NCBI GenBank assembly: GCA_963764805.1
Contig: CAVXUB010000003.1
Coordinates: 372,001 to 436,000 of the forward strand
Length of the DNA: 64,000 nt
Direction: 5' to 3'
DNA from: CAVXUB01 sp963764805
GTDB lineage: Bacteria > Actinomycetota > Acidimicrobiia > Acidimicrobiales > Bog-793
Of the stretch, positions 40,539-48,803 are shown piece after piece. Within the stretch, counting starts at the first letter, position 1. Each line of letters begins with the position of its first letter. Made by a program: the position numbers and the translations under genes. A model generated the notes under the pieces. It was not told the DNA's origin. It ran no database searches and saw only the letters and a list, made by a program, of their open reading frames with translations.

Positions 40539-41732
40539 ATGGCGAGCTTCAGGGAAATGCTCTCCGAGGTGAAGAAGGAGATCCGTGAGGTCGATCCGGC
40601 GGCCGCCGAGCAGGCTCGCCCGACGGCCACCTTCATCGACGTGCGCGAGGCCGACGAGTACTCGCAGGGCACCATTCCGGGCGCGCTACACATCCCGCGG
40701 GGGTTCCTCGAGAGCCAGATCGAAGCCCGCCTCACCGACAAGAGCGCGCCCGTGGTGGTCTACTGCGCCGGCGGGGTGCGCTCTGCGCTGGCAGCCAAGG
40801 CGTTGCAGGACCTCGGGTACGGCGACGTCGTCTCGATGGCAGGTGGCTTCAACAAGTGGAAGGACGAGGGCCGCCAATGGGCGGTCCCGCGCGTCCTCGA
40901 CGCCGACCAGCGACAGCGCTACCACCGGCACCTCTTGCTCCCCGAGGTGGGTGAGGCCGGCCAGCAGAAGTTGCTCGACTCCAAGGTCCTGCTGCTCGGC
41001 GCCGGCGGCCTCGGCTCACCGGCCGCCCTCTATCTCGCCGCAGCCGGCGTCGGGACGATCGGGATCGTCGACATGGATGTCGTCGACGCCTCCAACCTCC
41101 AACGGCAGGTGCTGCACAACATGGACCGCGTCGGCGAGCGCAAGGTCGATTCGGCCAAGAAGACGCTCACCGCCATGAACCCCGACGTCGACGTCGTCAC
41201 CTACGACGTCAGGCTCGGCGCCGACAACATCCTCCAGATCATCGACGGCTACGACGTGATCCTCGACGGGACGGACAACTTCCCGACCCGCTACCTCGTC
41301 AACGACGCGTCCTTGCTGAAGCGGATTCCGGTCGTGCACGGGTCGATCTTCCGTTTCGAGGGGCAGGTGACCGTCTTCCATCCCTACGTCGGCCCGTGCT
41401 ACCGGTGCCTCATCCCCGAACCCCCGCCAGCCGAGCTTGCCCCGTCCTGCGCCGAGGCCGGCGTGCTCGGCGTGCTGCCTGGCATCGTGGGCTCGCTGGA
41501 GGCGGTCGAGACCCTCAAGATGCTGCTCGGACTGGGGGAACCGCTTGTCGGCCGCCTACTCGCCTACGACACGCTGGAGGAATCGTTCCGCACCTTCAAG
41601 GTTCGGCGTGACCCGAACTGCCCCGCTTGTGGCGACAACGCCGGCGAGATCGTGATCGCCGAGTACGACGACCTCTGCATGCCGCACCCGGCACAGGCGC
41701 CGGCGGGGGCACAGGCGCCGACGCCGGCTTGA
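40539..41732 (+). CDS. moeB: Rhodanese-MoeB fusion (ThiF/MoeB adenylyltransferase)
   Basis: A 397-residue protein. The N-terminal rhodanese domain (about 28-115) has catalytic Cys76 in VVVYCAGGVRSAL. The ThiF/MoeB domain starts near 125 with HRHLLLPEVGEAGQQKLL, has the ATP motif GAGGLGS (154-160), zinc cysteines CYRC (287, 290) and CPAC near the end, and the candidate active-site Cys304 in APSCAEAGVLGVLPGIVG. It adenylates the C-terminus of a small sulfur carrier such as MoaD or ThiS. In MoeZ the rhodanese domain is usually C-terminal; here it is N-terminal. AAGGAGG lies 4 nt before ATG 40539. Confidence 0.9.
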   Translation: MASFREMLSEVKKEIREVDPAAAEQARPTATFIDVREADEYSQGTIPGALHIPRGFLESQIEARLTDKSAPVVVYCAGGVRSALAAKALQDLGYGDVVSMAGGFNKWKDEGRQWAVPRVLDADQRQRYHRHLLLPEVGEAGQQKLLDSKVLLLGAGGLGSPAALYLAAAGVGTIGIVDMDVVDASNLQRQVLHNMDRVGERKVDSAKKTLTAMNPDVDVVTYDVRLGADNILQIIDGYDVILDGTDNFPTRYLVNDASLLKRIPVVHGSIFRFEGQVTVFHPYVGPCYRCLIPEPPPAELAPSCAEAGVLGVLPGIVGSLEAVETLKMLLGLGEPLVGRLLAYDTLEESFRTFKVRRDPNCPACGDNAGEIVIAEYDDLCMPHPAQAPAGAQAPTPA

Positions 41733-41779
41733 GCGCCGTCGGACAGGTGCCGGCGGGGGCTTGAGCGGCGTCGGACAGG
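41728..41779. repeat. 32-bp-period direct repeat at the moeB 3' end
   Basis: CTTGAGCGCCGTCGGACAGG (41728-41747) recurs with one change at 41760-41779; CGGCGGGGGC (41701-41710 and 41751-41760) is also repeated. The first copy contains the moeB stop codon. It looks like a local duplication. Confidence 0.8.
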
Positions 41780-41800
41780 AGCGCCGACTGACCGCGGGAT

Positions 41801-41806
41801 TACTCT
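41801..41806 (+). promoter_or_regulatory. -10 box TACTCT, leaderless type
   Basis: TACTCT lies 6 nt before the ATG at 41813 of the mutase gene, without any ribosome-binding site. Confidence 0.45.
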
Positions 41807-41812
41807 CGCGGG

Positions 41813-43399
41813 ATGGCTGAAGCAGACTCCCGCCACACCGACTCGGGGATAGAGGTGCGGCGCGTCTACGGCGCCCGCGATCTCGAAGGATTCGACGCCG
41901 CGACGCGGCTTGGCGAACCGGGCGAGTTCCCGTTCACGCGCGGCGTGCAACGCGACATGTACAGGGGCCGGCTCTGGACGATGCGCCAGTACGCCGGCTT
42001 CGGTTCTGCCGAAGTCACCAACCAGCGCTTCAAGTTCCTGCTCGCAGCCGGCCAGACCGGGCTGTCGTGCGCCTTCGACCTGCCCACGCAGATGGGGCTG
42101 GACTCCGACCACCCGCGTGCGGAGGGTGAGGTCGGCAAGGTAGGAGTCGCCATCGACTCGATCGAGGACATGCGGCTGCTACTGGCGGACCTGCCGCTCG
42201 ACAAGGTGACGACCTCGATGACGATCAACGCGACGGCGGCGATCCTCCTGCTTCTCTACGAGCTCGTGGCGGACGAGCAGGGGGTGCCGGCGTCGGCGAT
42301 CGGCGGAACGATCCAGAACGACATCCTGAAGGAGTACGTGGCGCGGGGCACCTACGTCTACCCGCCCCGCCAGTCGATGCGGCTCGTCACCGACACCTTT
42401 GCCTACTGCGCGCAGCGCATCCCGGCCTGGAACACCATCTCTATCTCCGGCTACCACATCCGCGAGGCGGGCTCGACGGCGGTGCAGGAGCTGGCTTTCA
42501 CGCTGGCCGACGGGATCGCCTACGTGGAAGCCGCGCTGGCGGCCGGACTCGCCGTCGACGACTTCGCACCCCGGCTCTCGTTCTTCTTCAACGCCCACAA
42601 CTCGCTGTTCGAGGAGGTGGCCAAGTTCCGTGCCGCCCGCAGGATGTGGGCGAGGCTGATGCGCGAACGTTTCGGGGCCAAGTCCGACAAGTCGATGCGG
42701 CTCCGTTTCCACACCCAGACGGGCGGCTCGACCCTCACCGCCCAGCAGCCGGAGAACAACGTCGTCCGCGTCACCGTGCAGACGCTCGCCGCGGTGCTCG
42801 GGGGGACGCAGAGCCTGCACACGAACGGCTTCGACGAGGCACTCGGGCTGCCGACGGAGCGGGCCGCCAAGCTGGCTCTTCGCACGCAGCAGATCGTCGG
42901 CTACGAGTCCGGCGCGACGGACACCGTCGACCCGCTCGCCGGCTCCTACTTCATCGAGAGCCTGACCGATGCCGTCGAGGAGGCTGCCTGGGAGTACCTG
43001 GCGCGGATCGACGAGCGTGGTGGGGCAGTGGCAGCCATCGAGCAGGGCTACCTGCAGGACGAGATCGAGCAGGCGGCGTACGCCCACGCCAGGGCGGTCG
43101 ACTCGGGGGAGAAGGTGGTGGTGGGGGTGAACCGTTTCGTCGAGGCTGACGCGGAGGAGCCCGACGTGTTCCCCATCGACCCAGATCTGCAGGCCGCGCA
43201 GGTCGAGCGGGTGCGAGGCGTTCGCGCCGCCCGCGACCAGGCTGCCGTCGAGGCGGCCCTCGCCGATGTCGAGACCGCCGCCCGCGGCACGGCCAACCTG
43301 CTGCCGCCGATGCGCGAAGCCCTGAAGCGCCGGGCGACGCTCGGCGAGGTGTCCGACGTGCTCCGCACCGTGTTCGGCGTCTTCCAGCCCTCCCGTTGA
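41813..43399 (+). CDS. Methylmalonyl-CoA mutase large (catalytic) chain
   Basis: A 528-residue catalytic chain without the B12-binding domain, as in two-subunit mutases. Conserved segments are GLSCAFDLPTQMGLDSDHPR, IGGTIQNDILKEYVARGTYV, FHTQTGGSTLTAQQPENNVV and GGTQSLHTNGFDEAL. Tyr60 in MRQYAGF and Arg178 in the VARGTY segment match the pair that binds the methylmalonyl carboxylate; isobutyryl-CoA mutases have Phe and Gln there. This supports methylmalonyl-CoA as substrate. The small B12-binding subunit is not in the window. The biotin carboxylase gene nearby fits a propionyl-CoA pathway. The GAF protein gene overlaps its stop (TTGA). Confidence 0.92.
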   Translation: MAEADSRHTDSGIEVRRVYGARDLEGFDAATRLGEPGEFPFTRGVQRDMYRGRLWTMRQYAGFGSAEVTNQRFKFLLAAGQTGLSCAFDLPTQMGLDSDHPRAEGEVGKVGVAIDSIEDMRLLLADLPLDKVTTSMTINATAAILLLLYELVADEQGVPASAIGGTIQNDILKEYVARGTYVYPPRQSMRLVTDTFAYCAQRIPAWNTISISGYHIREAGSTAVQELAFTLADGIAYVEAALAAGLAVDDFAPRLSFFFNAHNSLFEEVAKFRAARRMWARLMRERFGAKSDKSMRLRFHTQTGGSTLTAQQPENNVVRVTVQTLAAVLGGTQSLHTNGFDEALGLPTERAAKLALRTQQIVGYESGATDTVDPLAGSYFIESLTDAVEEAAWEYLARIDERGGAVAAIEQGYLQDEIEQAAYAHARAVDSGEKVVVGVNRFVEADAEEPDVFPIDPDLQAAQVERVRGVRAARDQAAVEAALADVETAARGTANLLPPMREALKRRATLGEVSDVLRTVFGVFQPSR

Positions 43400-44049
43400 T
43401 CGCCGACGAGCGGCTCCTCACCGACATCGCGTCGGCGGCGCGGCTGTTGATGGGCGCCGCCGCCTGCTCGATAGCGCTGCTCAACGATGACGAGACCGAG
43501 CTTGTCTACACGGCCGCCGCGGCGGGTGGTGCCGGAGACGTGCACGGCGCCCGCCTGCCCGTCGACCGGGGGATCGCCGGTTGGGTGGCCTCCTCGGGAG
43601 AGGCCATCTACGTCAGCGACGTCAACGAGTCGAGCATCTTCGCCCGCGACGTCGCCGAGGAGACCGGCTACGTCCCGACGTCCGTGCTCGCCGTCCCTGT
43701 GCGGACGCCGCGCAGGATGCTGGGCGTCCTGACGCTGCTGGACCGCGATACGACCCGGCCGAACGCCGCTGACGACCTGAAGGTACTGGCCGTGCTGGCA
43801 GACCAGGCGGCGGTGGCGATCGAGTCGGCGGCGCTGTTCGCCGAGCTCAGCGCAGGAGGGGCCGAGAAGGCGGGAGCGCTCGACATCTCCGCGGAGGGGG
43901 AGAAGCCCGAGCTGGCAGGCGTGAGCGCGATGGCCGTCGGGCTGGTGGCCGACTTCAGGGAGCTGGCCGAAGATGATCGAGCTCATGTCTTGACGATCCT
44001 CACCGAGCTCAGCCGGTTCTCCAGGAGGCGACGACGGAGCCTGAGTTGA
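43396..44049 (+). CDS. GAF-domain protein
   Basis: A 217-residue protein with one GAF domain (about 17-145): CSIALLNDDETELVYTAAA, RGIAGWVASSGEAIYVSDVN, SVLAVPVRTPRRMLGVLTLL and LAVLADQAAVAIESAALF. The C-terminal 65 residues form an unassigned helical tail ending RRRRSLS. No output domain is fused. The TTG start overlaps the mutase stop, and its stop overlaps the start of the peptidase gene (TTGA both times), so it sits in the middle of a coupled three-gene set. It may sense a small ligand for the peptidase or mutase; this is inference. Confidence 0.85.
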   Translation: MIADERLLTDIASAARLLMGAAACSIALLNDDETELVYTAAAAGGAGDVHGARLPVDRGIAGWVASSGEAIYVSDVNESSIFARDVAEETGYVPTSVLAVPVRTPRRMLGVLTLLDRDTTRPNAADDLKVLAVLADQAAVAIESAALFAELSAGGAEKAGALDISAEGEKPELAGVSAMAVGLVADFRELAEDDRAHVLTILTELSRFSRRRRRSLS

Positions 44050-44948
44050 GGCCCCGCCCGGCCGGCGGGACGTTGAGGCCGGCTTGGGCGGAGTCGTTCG
44101 ACGTCGCCCGCACTGAGCCCACGGCCCCGCTGTCGCTGCCCGATCCTCTCCTGCCCGAGTGGGCGTTCGGGACGGCGGGCGGTGCCGGCGTCACGGTCGC
44201 CGTCGTCGACAGCGGTGTGGAGAGCGGGCACCCGTTGGTGGGGCGGGTCGACGGGGGTGTGGCCGTCGCCCATGACGCCTCCTCGGACCTGGTGTCCGTC
44301 CGCGAAGGACTGCACGAGGACCTCTTCGGCCATGGGACTGCCTGCGCCGGGATCGTCCGCCGGTTGGCGCCGCGATGCCGGCTGCTGAGCGTTCGGGTGC
44401 TCGGGGGACGGCTCACCGGTCGCACGGTGTGCGTGGCGGCCGGTGTCCGCTGGGCGATCGATGCGGGCGCCGACGTGGTGAACCTCAGCCTCAGCACGGG
44501 CAACCCCGAGTACTTCGGGATCCTCCACGAGCTCGCCGACGAGGCGTACTTCGCCCGGACCCTCCTCGTATGCGCCGCCAACAACATGCCCGGCCCTACC
44601 TACCCCTCCCAGTTCGCTTCGGTCATATCGGTAGCTGCCGCCGAGGGCGCCCGCTCGGAGCTCTCGCTGCGCTACAACCCGCGGCCACCTGTCGAGTTCG
44701 GGGCCAGGGGTATGGATGTCGAGGTTGCCTGGAGCGGGGGTCGAACCGTGGTGTCCACCGGGAACAGCTACGCGGCGGCGCACGTGAGCGGGATGTGCGC
44801 GCTGATCCTCGGGGCGCACCCCGGCCTCACGCCGTTCCAGGTGAAGACGGTCCTGCACGGGTTGGCGGCACACCCGGGCGCCGACGCCGAGGGCGAGGAG
44901 GACCTGGCTCGGCGGGCCTCGCCTAAGCCACCGCCCGCGGACCGCTGA
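44046..44948 (+). CDS. Subtilisin-like (S8) serine peptidase without signal peptide
   Basis: A 300-residue S8 peptidase. The triad is readable: Asp55 in VAVVDSGVESGHP, His96 in FGHGTACAG and Ser241 in GNSYAAAHVSGM, where the usual GTS is GNS and the Pro after the Ala is Ala. An Asn pair at 179-180 (CAANN) lies near the oxyanion Asn. No signal peptide or membrane helix is seen, so it appears cytoplasmic, which is unusual for S8 enzymes. It is coupled to the GAF gene and overlaps the M20 gene tail to tail by 26 bases. The substrate is unknown. Confidence 0.85.
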   Translation: MRPRPAGGTLRPAWAESFDVARTEPTAPLSLPDPLLPEWAFGTAGGAGVTVAVVDSGVESGHPLVGRVDGGVAVAHDASSDLVSVREGLHEDLFGHGTACAGIVRRLAPRCRLLSVRVLGGRLTGRTVCVAAGVRWAIDAGADVVNLSLSTGNPEYFGILHELADEAYFARTLLVCAANNMPGPTYPSQFASVISVAAAEGARSELSLRYNPRPPVEFGARGMDVEVAWSGGRTVVSTGNSYAAAHVSGMCALILGAHPGLTPFQVKTVLHGLAAHPGADAEGEEDLARRASPKPPPADR

Positions 44949-46090
44949 TCAGTCGCTCCCGACGAGCAGCATCGAGGGCGAGGTCGATGACGGTCCATGC
45001 CATCGCGGCAGCACCGTCACGAACGGCACGATCGGCCGCGGGCGACGCCGCGGCAGCCGTGAACTCGGGCTGGTGGTTCACGGCCGGCAGGCAGTCGAGC
45101 CCCAGCATCGGGTGGATCGCCGGCAGCGCCAGTGACACGTTGGCCATGTCGGTCGACCCGCCCATCGGCTTTGCCGTCTCGGTGAAGACACGGCCGAGGT
45201 CCTCGGCGTTGTGACGGTAGAGCCGCAGCATCTCGTCGTCAGGGCGGAACTCCGAGTAGTGCTCGCCCTGCATCTCGATCTCCAGGGATGCGCCGGTGGC
45301 GATGGACCCAGCCTCGAAACATCTCTCCACGCGGGGCAACCACGTCTCGAGCTCCTCGAGCGTCCTCGAGCGGGCGAGGAACTTGGCGGTCGTGTGCGCC
45401 GGCACGATGTTGGCCGCCGCACCGCCGAGCGTCACGATCCCGTGCACTTGGTTACCGGGGCCTGCATGCTGGCGGAGCAGCCCGACGGCGACCTGGGCGA
45501 CCGTCATAGCATCGGCGGCGTTGATCCCCTGCTCGGGAAAGGCCGAAGCGTGCGCTTCCTTTCCCGTGAAGTGCGCGTGGAAATGCGCCACCGCCAGGCA
45601 AGGCATCTGCTCCAGCTCCATCGGCGCCGGGTGGACCATCAAGGAGGCGTGGACCCCGTCGAAGCCGCCCCTCCGCAGCATGTGGATCTTCCCACCGCCG
45701 CCCTCCTCGGCGGGGGTTCCGAGCACCTTGATCGTCAGCCCGAGGTCGTCGGCCAGCGGCGCAAGCGCCAAACCGGCGCCAACGGCTGCCGCCGCGATCA
45801 CGTTGTGCCCGCAGGCGTGCCCGATGTCGGGCAGGGCGTCGTACTCGGCGCAGATGGCGATCGTCGAGCGCGCCGCTCCCGGCCGAGGCGGAGAAGGCGG
45901 TCGGCATCTCGCAGACGCCGCGGGCTACCGACAGGCCGCCCGCCTCCAGCGCCTCGCAACACCAGGCGGCGGCGGCCTCCTCCTCGAAGGCCAGCTCCGG
46001 CTTCGCATGGATGCGGTGGGAGAGCGCCACCAAGCGCTCGGCGGATGCGTCGACCAGTTCGAGCGCACGGCTCTTCGCGTCGGCGGTCAC
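44923..46090 (-). CDS. M20-family metallopeptidase/amidohydrolase (apparent frameshift)
   Basis: A protein of about 388 residues. The N-terminal part reads LSHRIHAKPELAFEEEAAAA and EALEAGGLSVARGV, then the frame is lost near 45869-45880. The next frame gives AICAEYDALPDIGHACGHNV (zinc ligands HACGH and AEYDA) and continues with GTPAEEGGGGKIHMLRRGGF and the dimerisation domain NIVPAHTTAKFLARSR. One extra base explains the break. The AEYDALPDIGHACGHN pattern matches the PM20D2/AbgB-like branch that cleaves dipeptides or amides. The GTG start at 46090 overlaps the stop of the biotin carboxylase gene (GTGA). Confidence 0.87.
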
Positions 46091-47877
46091 TCGATCACCG
46101 CCACCACGTCGCCGGCGCCGAGGGCGTCGCCCGGCTGCACTCGCAGCTCCGAGATCGTCCCCGCCTTCGGGGCGTTGATCGGGTTCTCCATCTTCATCGC
46201 CTCGAGGATGCAGAGGGTCTGCCCGCTCTCCACGGCGTCTCCGGCCGCCACGAGCACCTTCACGATCGTCCCCTGCATCGGGACGGTGACCCGGCCGTCG
46301 TTGGCGGTGCCGATCGAGGCGGAGGCCCGCGGCCTCGCCGATGAGGCGGACCTCTGCCCGGCTCCCGCTCCGGCCGGTGCAGCCACGACCGCTGCAGCCT
46401 CGGGCACCCAGAGCTTGACCCGGTAGCGCCTGCCGTCGACCTCGGCGTCGACTTCTCGAAGCACCCGTCCCTCGCGCTCCTCGCCGTCTGCCTCGGCGCC
46501 CGATGAGTCGGCCTCCGCCTCCAGTTCCGAGAAGTCGAGCTTGTCCTCGACCCATTTGGTGGAGTGCGCCGCCGCCGCGAAGTCCGCATGGCCGAGGATC
46601 AGCCGGTGAGCCGGGACCGTCGTCGAGATCCCGTCCACGACCGTCTCGTCCAGCGCGCGGAGCATGCGACGGCGGGCGGTCTCGCGGTCCTCGCCCCAGA
46701 CGACGAGCTTGGCGACGAGGTTGTCGTAGAACTGGCTGACGGTGTCGCCGGTCTCGTAGCCGGCGTCGTTGCGGACGCCGAAACCGTCCGCCGTCCGCAT
46801 CCGCCTGATCGTCCCCGGGCTCGGCAGGAAACGTCCGCCTGTCGGGTCCTCGGCATTGATCCGGCACTCGATGGCATGGCCGCGACGGCGGGCAGCGACA
46901 TCCTCCTGGCTCAGCCCGAGCGGCTCGCCCGCTGCCACCCGCAACTGCAGCGCCACGAGGTCGAGGCCGGTCACCATCTCGGTCACCGGGTGCTCGACCT
47001 GGAGGCGGGTGTTCATCTCGAGGAAGTAGAAGCCGCCGGACTCGTAGAGGAACTCGACGGTGCCGGCGTTCTCGTAGGCGCAAGCCTTGGAGACGGCGAC
47101 GGCCGCCTCACCCATCGCCTGGCGGACCTCGTCGGGGAACTCCGGCGCCGGGCTCTCCTCGATCAGCTTCTGGTGGCGCCGCTGGCACGAGCAGTCCCGT
47201 TCGCCGAGCCAGATCGCGTTCCCGTGGCTGTCGGCGAAGACCTGCATCTCGATGTGCCGTGGCCACGTGAGGTAGCGCTCGAGGTAGATCTCCGGCCTCC
47301 CGAAGTAGGACTGCGCCTCCCGCTGTGCAGATTCCATCGCCTGCGGCGCCTCGGTCGCCGAGGCGACGACCTTCATGCCGCGCCCGCCGCCGCCGAAGGC
47401 GGCCTTGATCGCCACCGGCCAGCCGTACTCCCCGCCGAACGCCACGATCTCCGAGACGTCCTGCACCGGCTGCGAGCGCCCCGGCACGCCGGCGACGCCC
47501 GCCTTCTCCGCCGCCAGCCGCGAGCTGATCTTGTCGCCCATTACCTCGATCGCGTCGGGCGGCGGCCCGATCCAGACCACCCCCTCGGAGGTGACGGCGC
47601 GAGCAAACGCCGCGTTCTCCGAGAAGAATCCGTAGCCCGGGTGGACCGCCTCGGCGCCGGACCGGCGGATCACGTCGAGGATCGCGTCGGTGTTCAAGTA
47701 GCTCTCGGCGGCCGTCTGCCCCCCGAGCGCGTACGCCTCGTCGGCATGGCGCACGTGCAGAGCGTCCCTGTCCAGCTCGGAATAGACGGCGACCGTCGTG
47801 ATCCCGAGCTCTCGACAGGTTCGGATGACGCGGACCGCGATCTCCCCTCGGTTGGCGATGAGGACCTTGTTGAACAC
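46087..47877 (-). CDS. Biotin carboxylase/BCCP subunit of an acyl-CoA carboxylase
   Basis: A 596-residue protein. The biotin carboxylase domain (1-450) has FNKVLIANRGEIAVRVIRTC, HPGYGFFSEN, FGGGGRGMKVV (ATP loop) and EMNTRLQVEHPVTE. The C-terminal BCCP domain carries the biotinylation motif EAMKMEN near residue 560. It supplies carboxyl groups for a carboxyltransferase not in the window. With the mutase at 41.8 kb, propionyl-CoA carboxylase is the best guess, though acetyl-CoA is not excluded. It is divergent from birA, 38 bases away, a position that fits its need for biotinylation. Confidence 0.92.
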   Translation of the reverse strand: MFNKVLIANRGEIAVRVIRTCRELGITTVAVYSELDRDALHVRHADEAYALGGQTAAESYLNTDAILDVIRRSGAEAVHPGYGFFSENAAFARAVTSEGVVWIGPPPDAIEVMGDKISSRLAAEKAGVAGVPGRSQPVQDVSEIVAFGGEYGWPVAIKAAFGGGGRGMKVVASATEAPQAMESAQREAQSYFGRPEIYLERYLTWPRHIEMQVFADSHGNAIWLGERDCSCQRRHQKLIEESPAPEFPDEVRQAMGEAAVAVSKACAYENAGTVEFLYESGGFYFLEMNTRLQVEHPVTEMVTGLDLVALQLRVAAGEPLGLSQEDVAARRRGHAIECRINAEDPTGGRFLPSPGTIRRMRTADGFGVRNDAGYETGDTVSQFYDNLVAKLVVWGEDRETARRRMLRALDETVVDGISTTVPAHRLILGHADFAAAAHSTKWVEDKLDFSELEAEADSSGAEADGEEREGRVLREVDAEVDGRRYRVKLWVPEAAAVVAAPAGAGAGQRSASSARPRASASIGTANDGRVTVPMQGTIVKVLVAAGDAVESGQTLCILEAMKMENPINAPKAGTISELRVQPGDALGAGDVVAVIE

Positions 47878-47902
47878 AGCGTGCCTTTCTCGAAACTGGG
47901 CC

Positions 47903-47908
47903 TATTGT
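47903..47908 (+). promoter_or_regulatory. -10 box TATTGT, leaderless type
   Basis: TATTGT ends 7 nt before the GTG at 47916 of birA, in the 38-base gap shared with the divergent biotin carboxylase gene. Confidence 0.5.
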
Positions 47909-47915
47909 TCGCGCG

Positions 47916-48791
47916 GTGGAGGATCCGGGCCACCTGTCACCGCGCGCCGGCAACCGCGGCTCAGGCGAGCACGCTACCGCCCGCGGGGGGTTGTTTGCGG
48001 AACCGGAACGTCTTGACGTGGTCGATTCGACCAACCGCTACCTGGCGGATGCGGCCAGGGCCGGGGCCCCTGAGGGCAGGGTGGCGGTCGCCGACGAGCA
48101 GACGGCGGGACGGGGACGTCTCGATCGTCGGTGGACCGCTCCTGCGGGGTCGTCGCTGCTCTGCTCGTTCCTGTTCCGCCCGAACGTCCCGACAGACCGG
48201 TTCTTCTCCCTCACTGCGCTGGTCGCTCTGGCGGCCGCCGACGCCTGCCGGGCGGAAGGCGTGGCGCCAGACCTGAAGTGGCCGAACGACCTGGTGGTCG
48301 ACGACCGGAAGCTGGCGGGGATCCTCGCCGAGACCGTGCCGGCAGCGGGAGGGGCCGAGATCTCCGCCCCCGCCGTGGTAGTCGGCCTCGGCCTCAACGT
48401 GAACTGGCCGGAGGGTTGGCCCCCCGAGGACGTCCCGAGCGAGGTGGCGGGTCTCGCCACCAGCGGCGTCGCGATGAACCGGGTGCTCGGCCGCCAGATC
48501 GATCGTGAAGGACTACTTGCCTCGCTCCTCGGCGGCGTCGGTGAGCGCTACAGGGCGCTCGATGCAGAGCACGGATGGCGCTCGGTCATGTCGGAGTACA
48601 GGGCTATGTGCGCCACCATCGGGTCGCCGGTGAGGGTCTCGCTCGCTGACGGGACCTTCTCCGGCCGAGCGCTCGAGGTGACAGACGACGGTTCCCTGCT
48701 CGTCGATGCCGGCGGCCGCCTCCGCACAGTCAGCGCAGGCGACGTGGTGCACCTCAGGCCGGCGTGCCACCCGCTCGACCTGCCGCACTAG
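47916..48791 (+). CDS. birA: Biotin-[acetyl-CoA-carboxylase] ligase
   Basis: A 291-residue BirA-type ligase without an N-terminal winged helix, so it is not a repressor. Motifs: VVDSTNRYLADAARAGAPEG, QTAGRGRLDRRWTAPAGSS (biotin loop GRGRxxRxW) and LKWPNDLVVDDRKLAGILAE. It attaches biotin to the lysine of the EAMKMEN motif in the divergent gene. The C-terminal domain is the usual SH3-like fold. The first 28 residues before LDVVDSTN are extra and Gly-rich. Confidence 0.92.
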   Translation: MEDPGHLSPRAGNRGSGEHATARGGLFAEPERLDVVDSTNRYLADAARAGAPEGRVAVADEQTAGRGRLDRRWTAPAGSSLLCSFLFRPNVPTDRFFSLTALVALAAADACRAEGVAPDLKWPNDLVVDDRKLAGILAETVPAAGGAEISAPAVVVGLGLNVNWPEGWPPEDVPSEVAGLATSGVAMNRVLGRQIDREGLLASLLGGVGERYRALDAEHGWRSVMSEYRAMCATIGSPVRVSLADGTFSGRALEVTDDGSLLVDAGGRLRTVSAGDVVHLRPACHPLDLPH

Positions 48792-48794
48792 CCT
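48789..48794 (+). promoter_or_regulatory. -10 box TAGCCT, leaderless type
   Basis: TAGCCT lies 9 nt before the ATG at 48804 of rfbB and overlaps the birA stop region. It may start the polysaccharide cluster transcript. Confidence 0.45.
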
Positions 48795-48803
48795 GGCTGC
48801 GCC

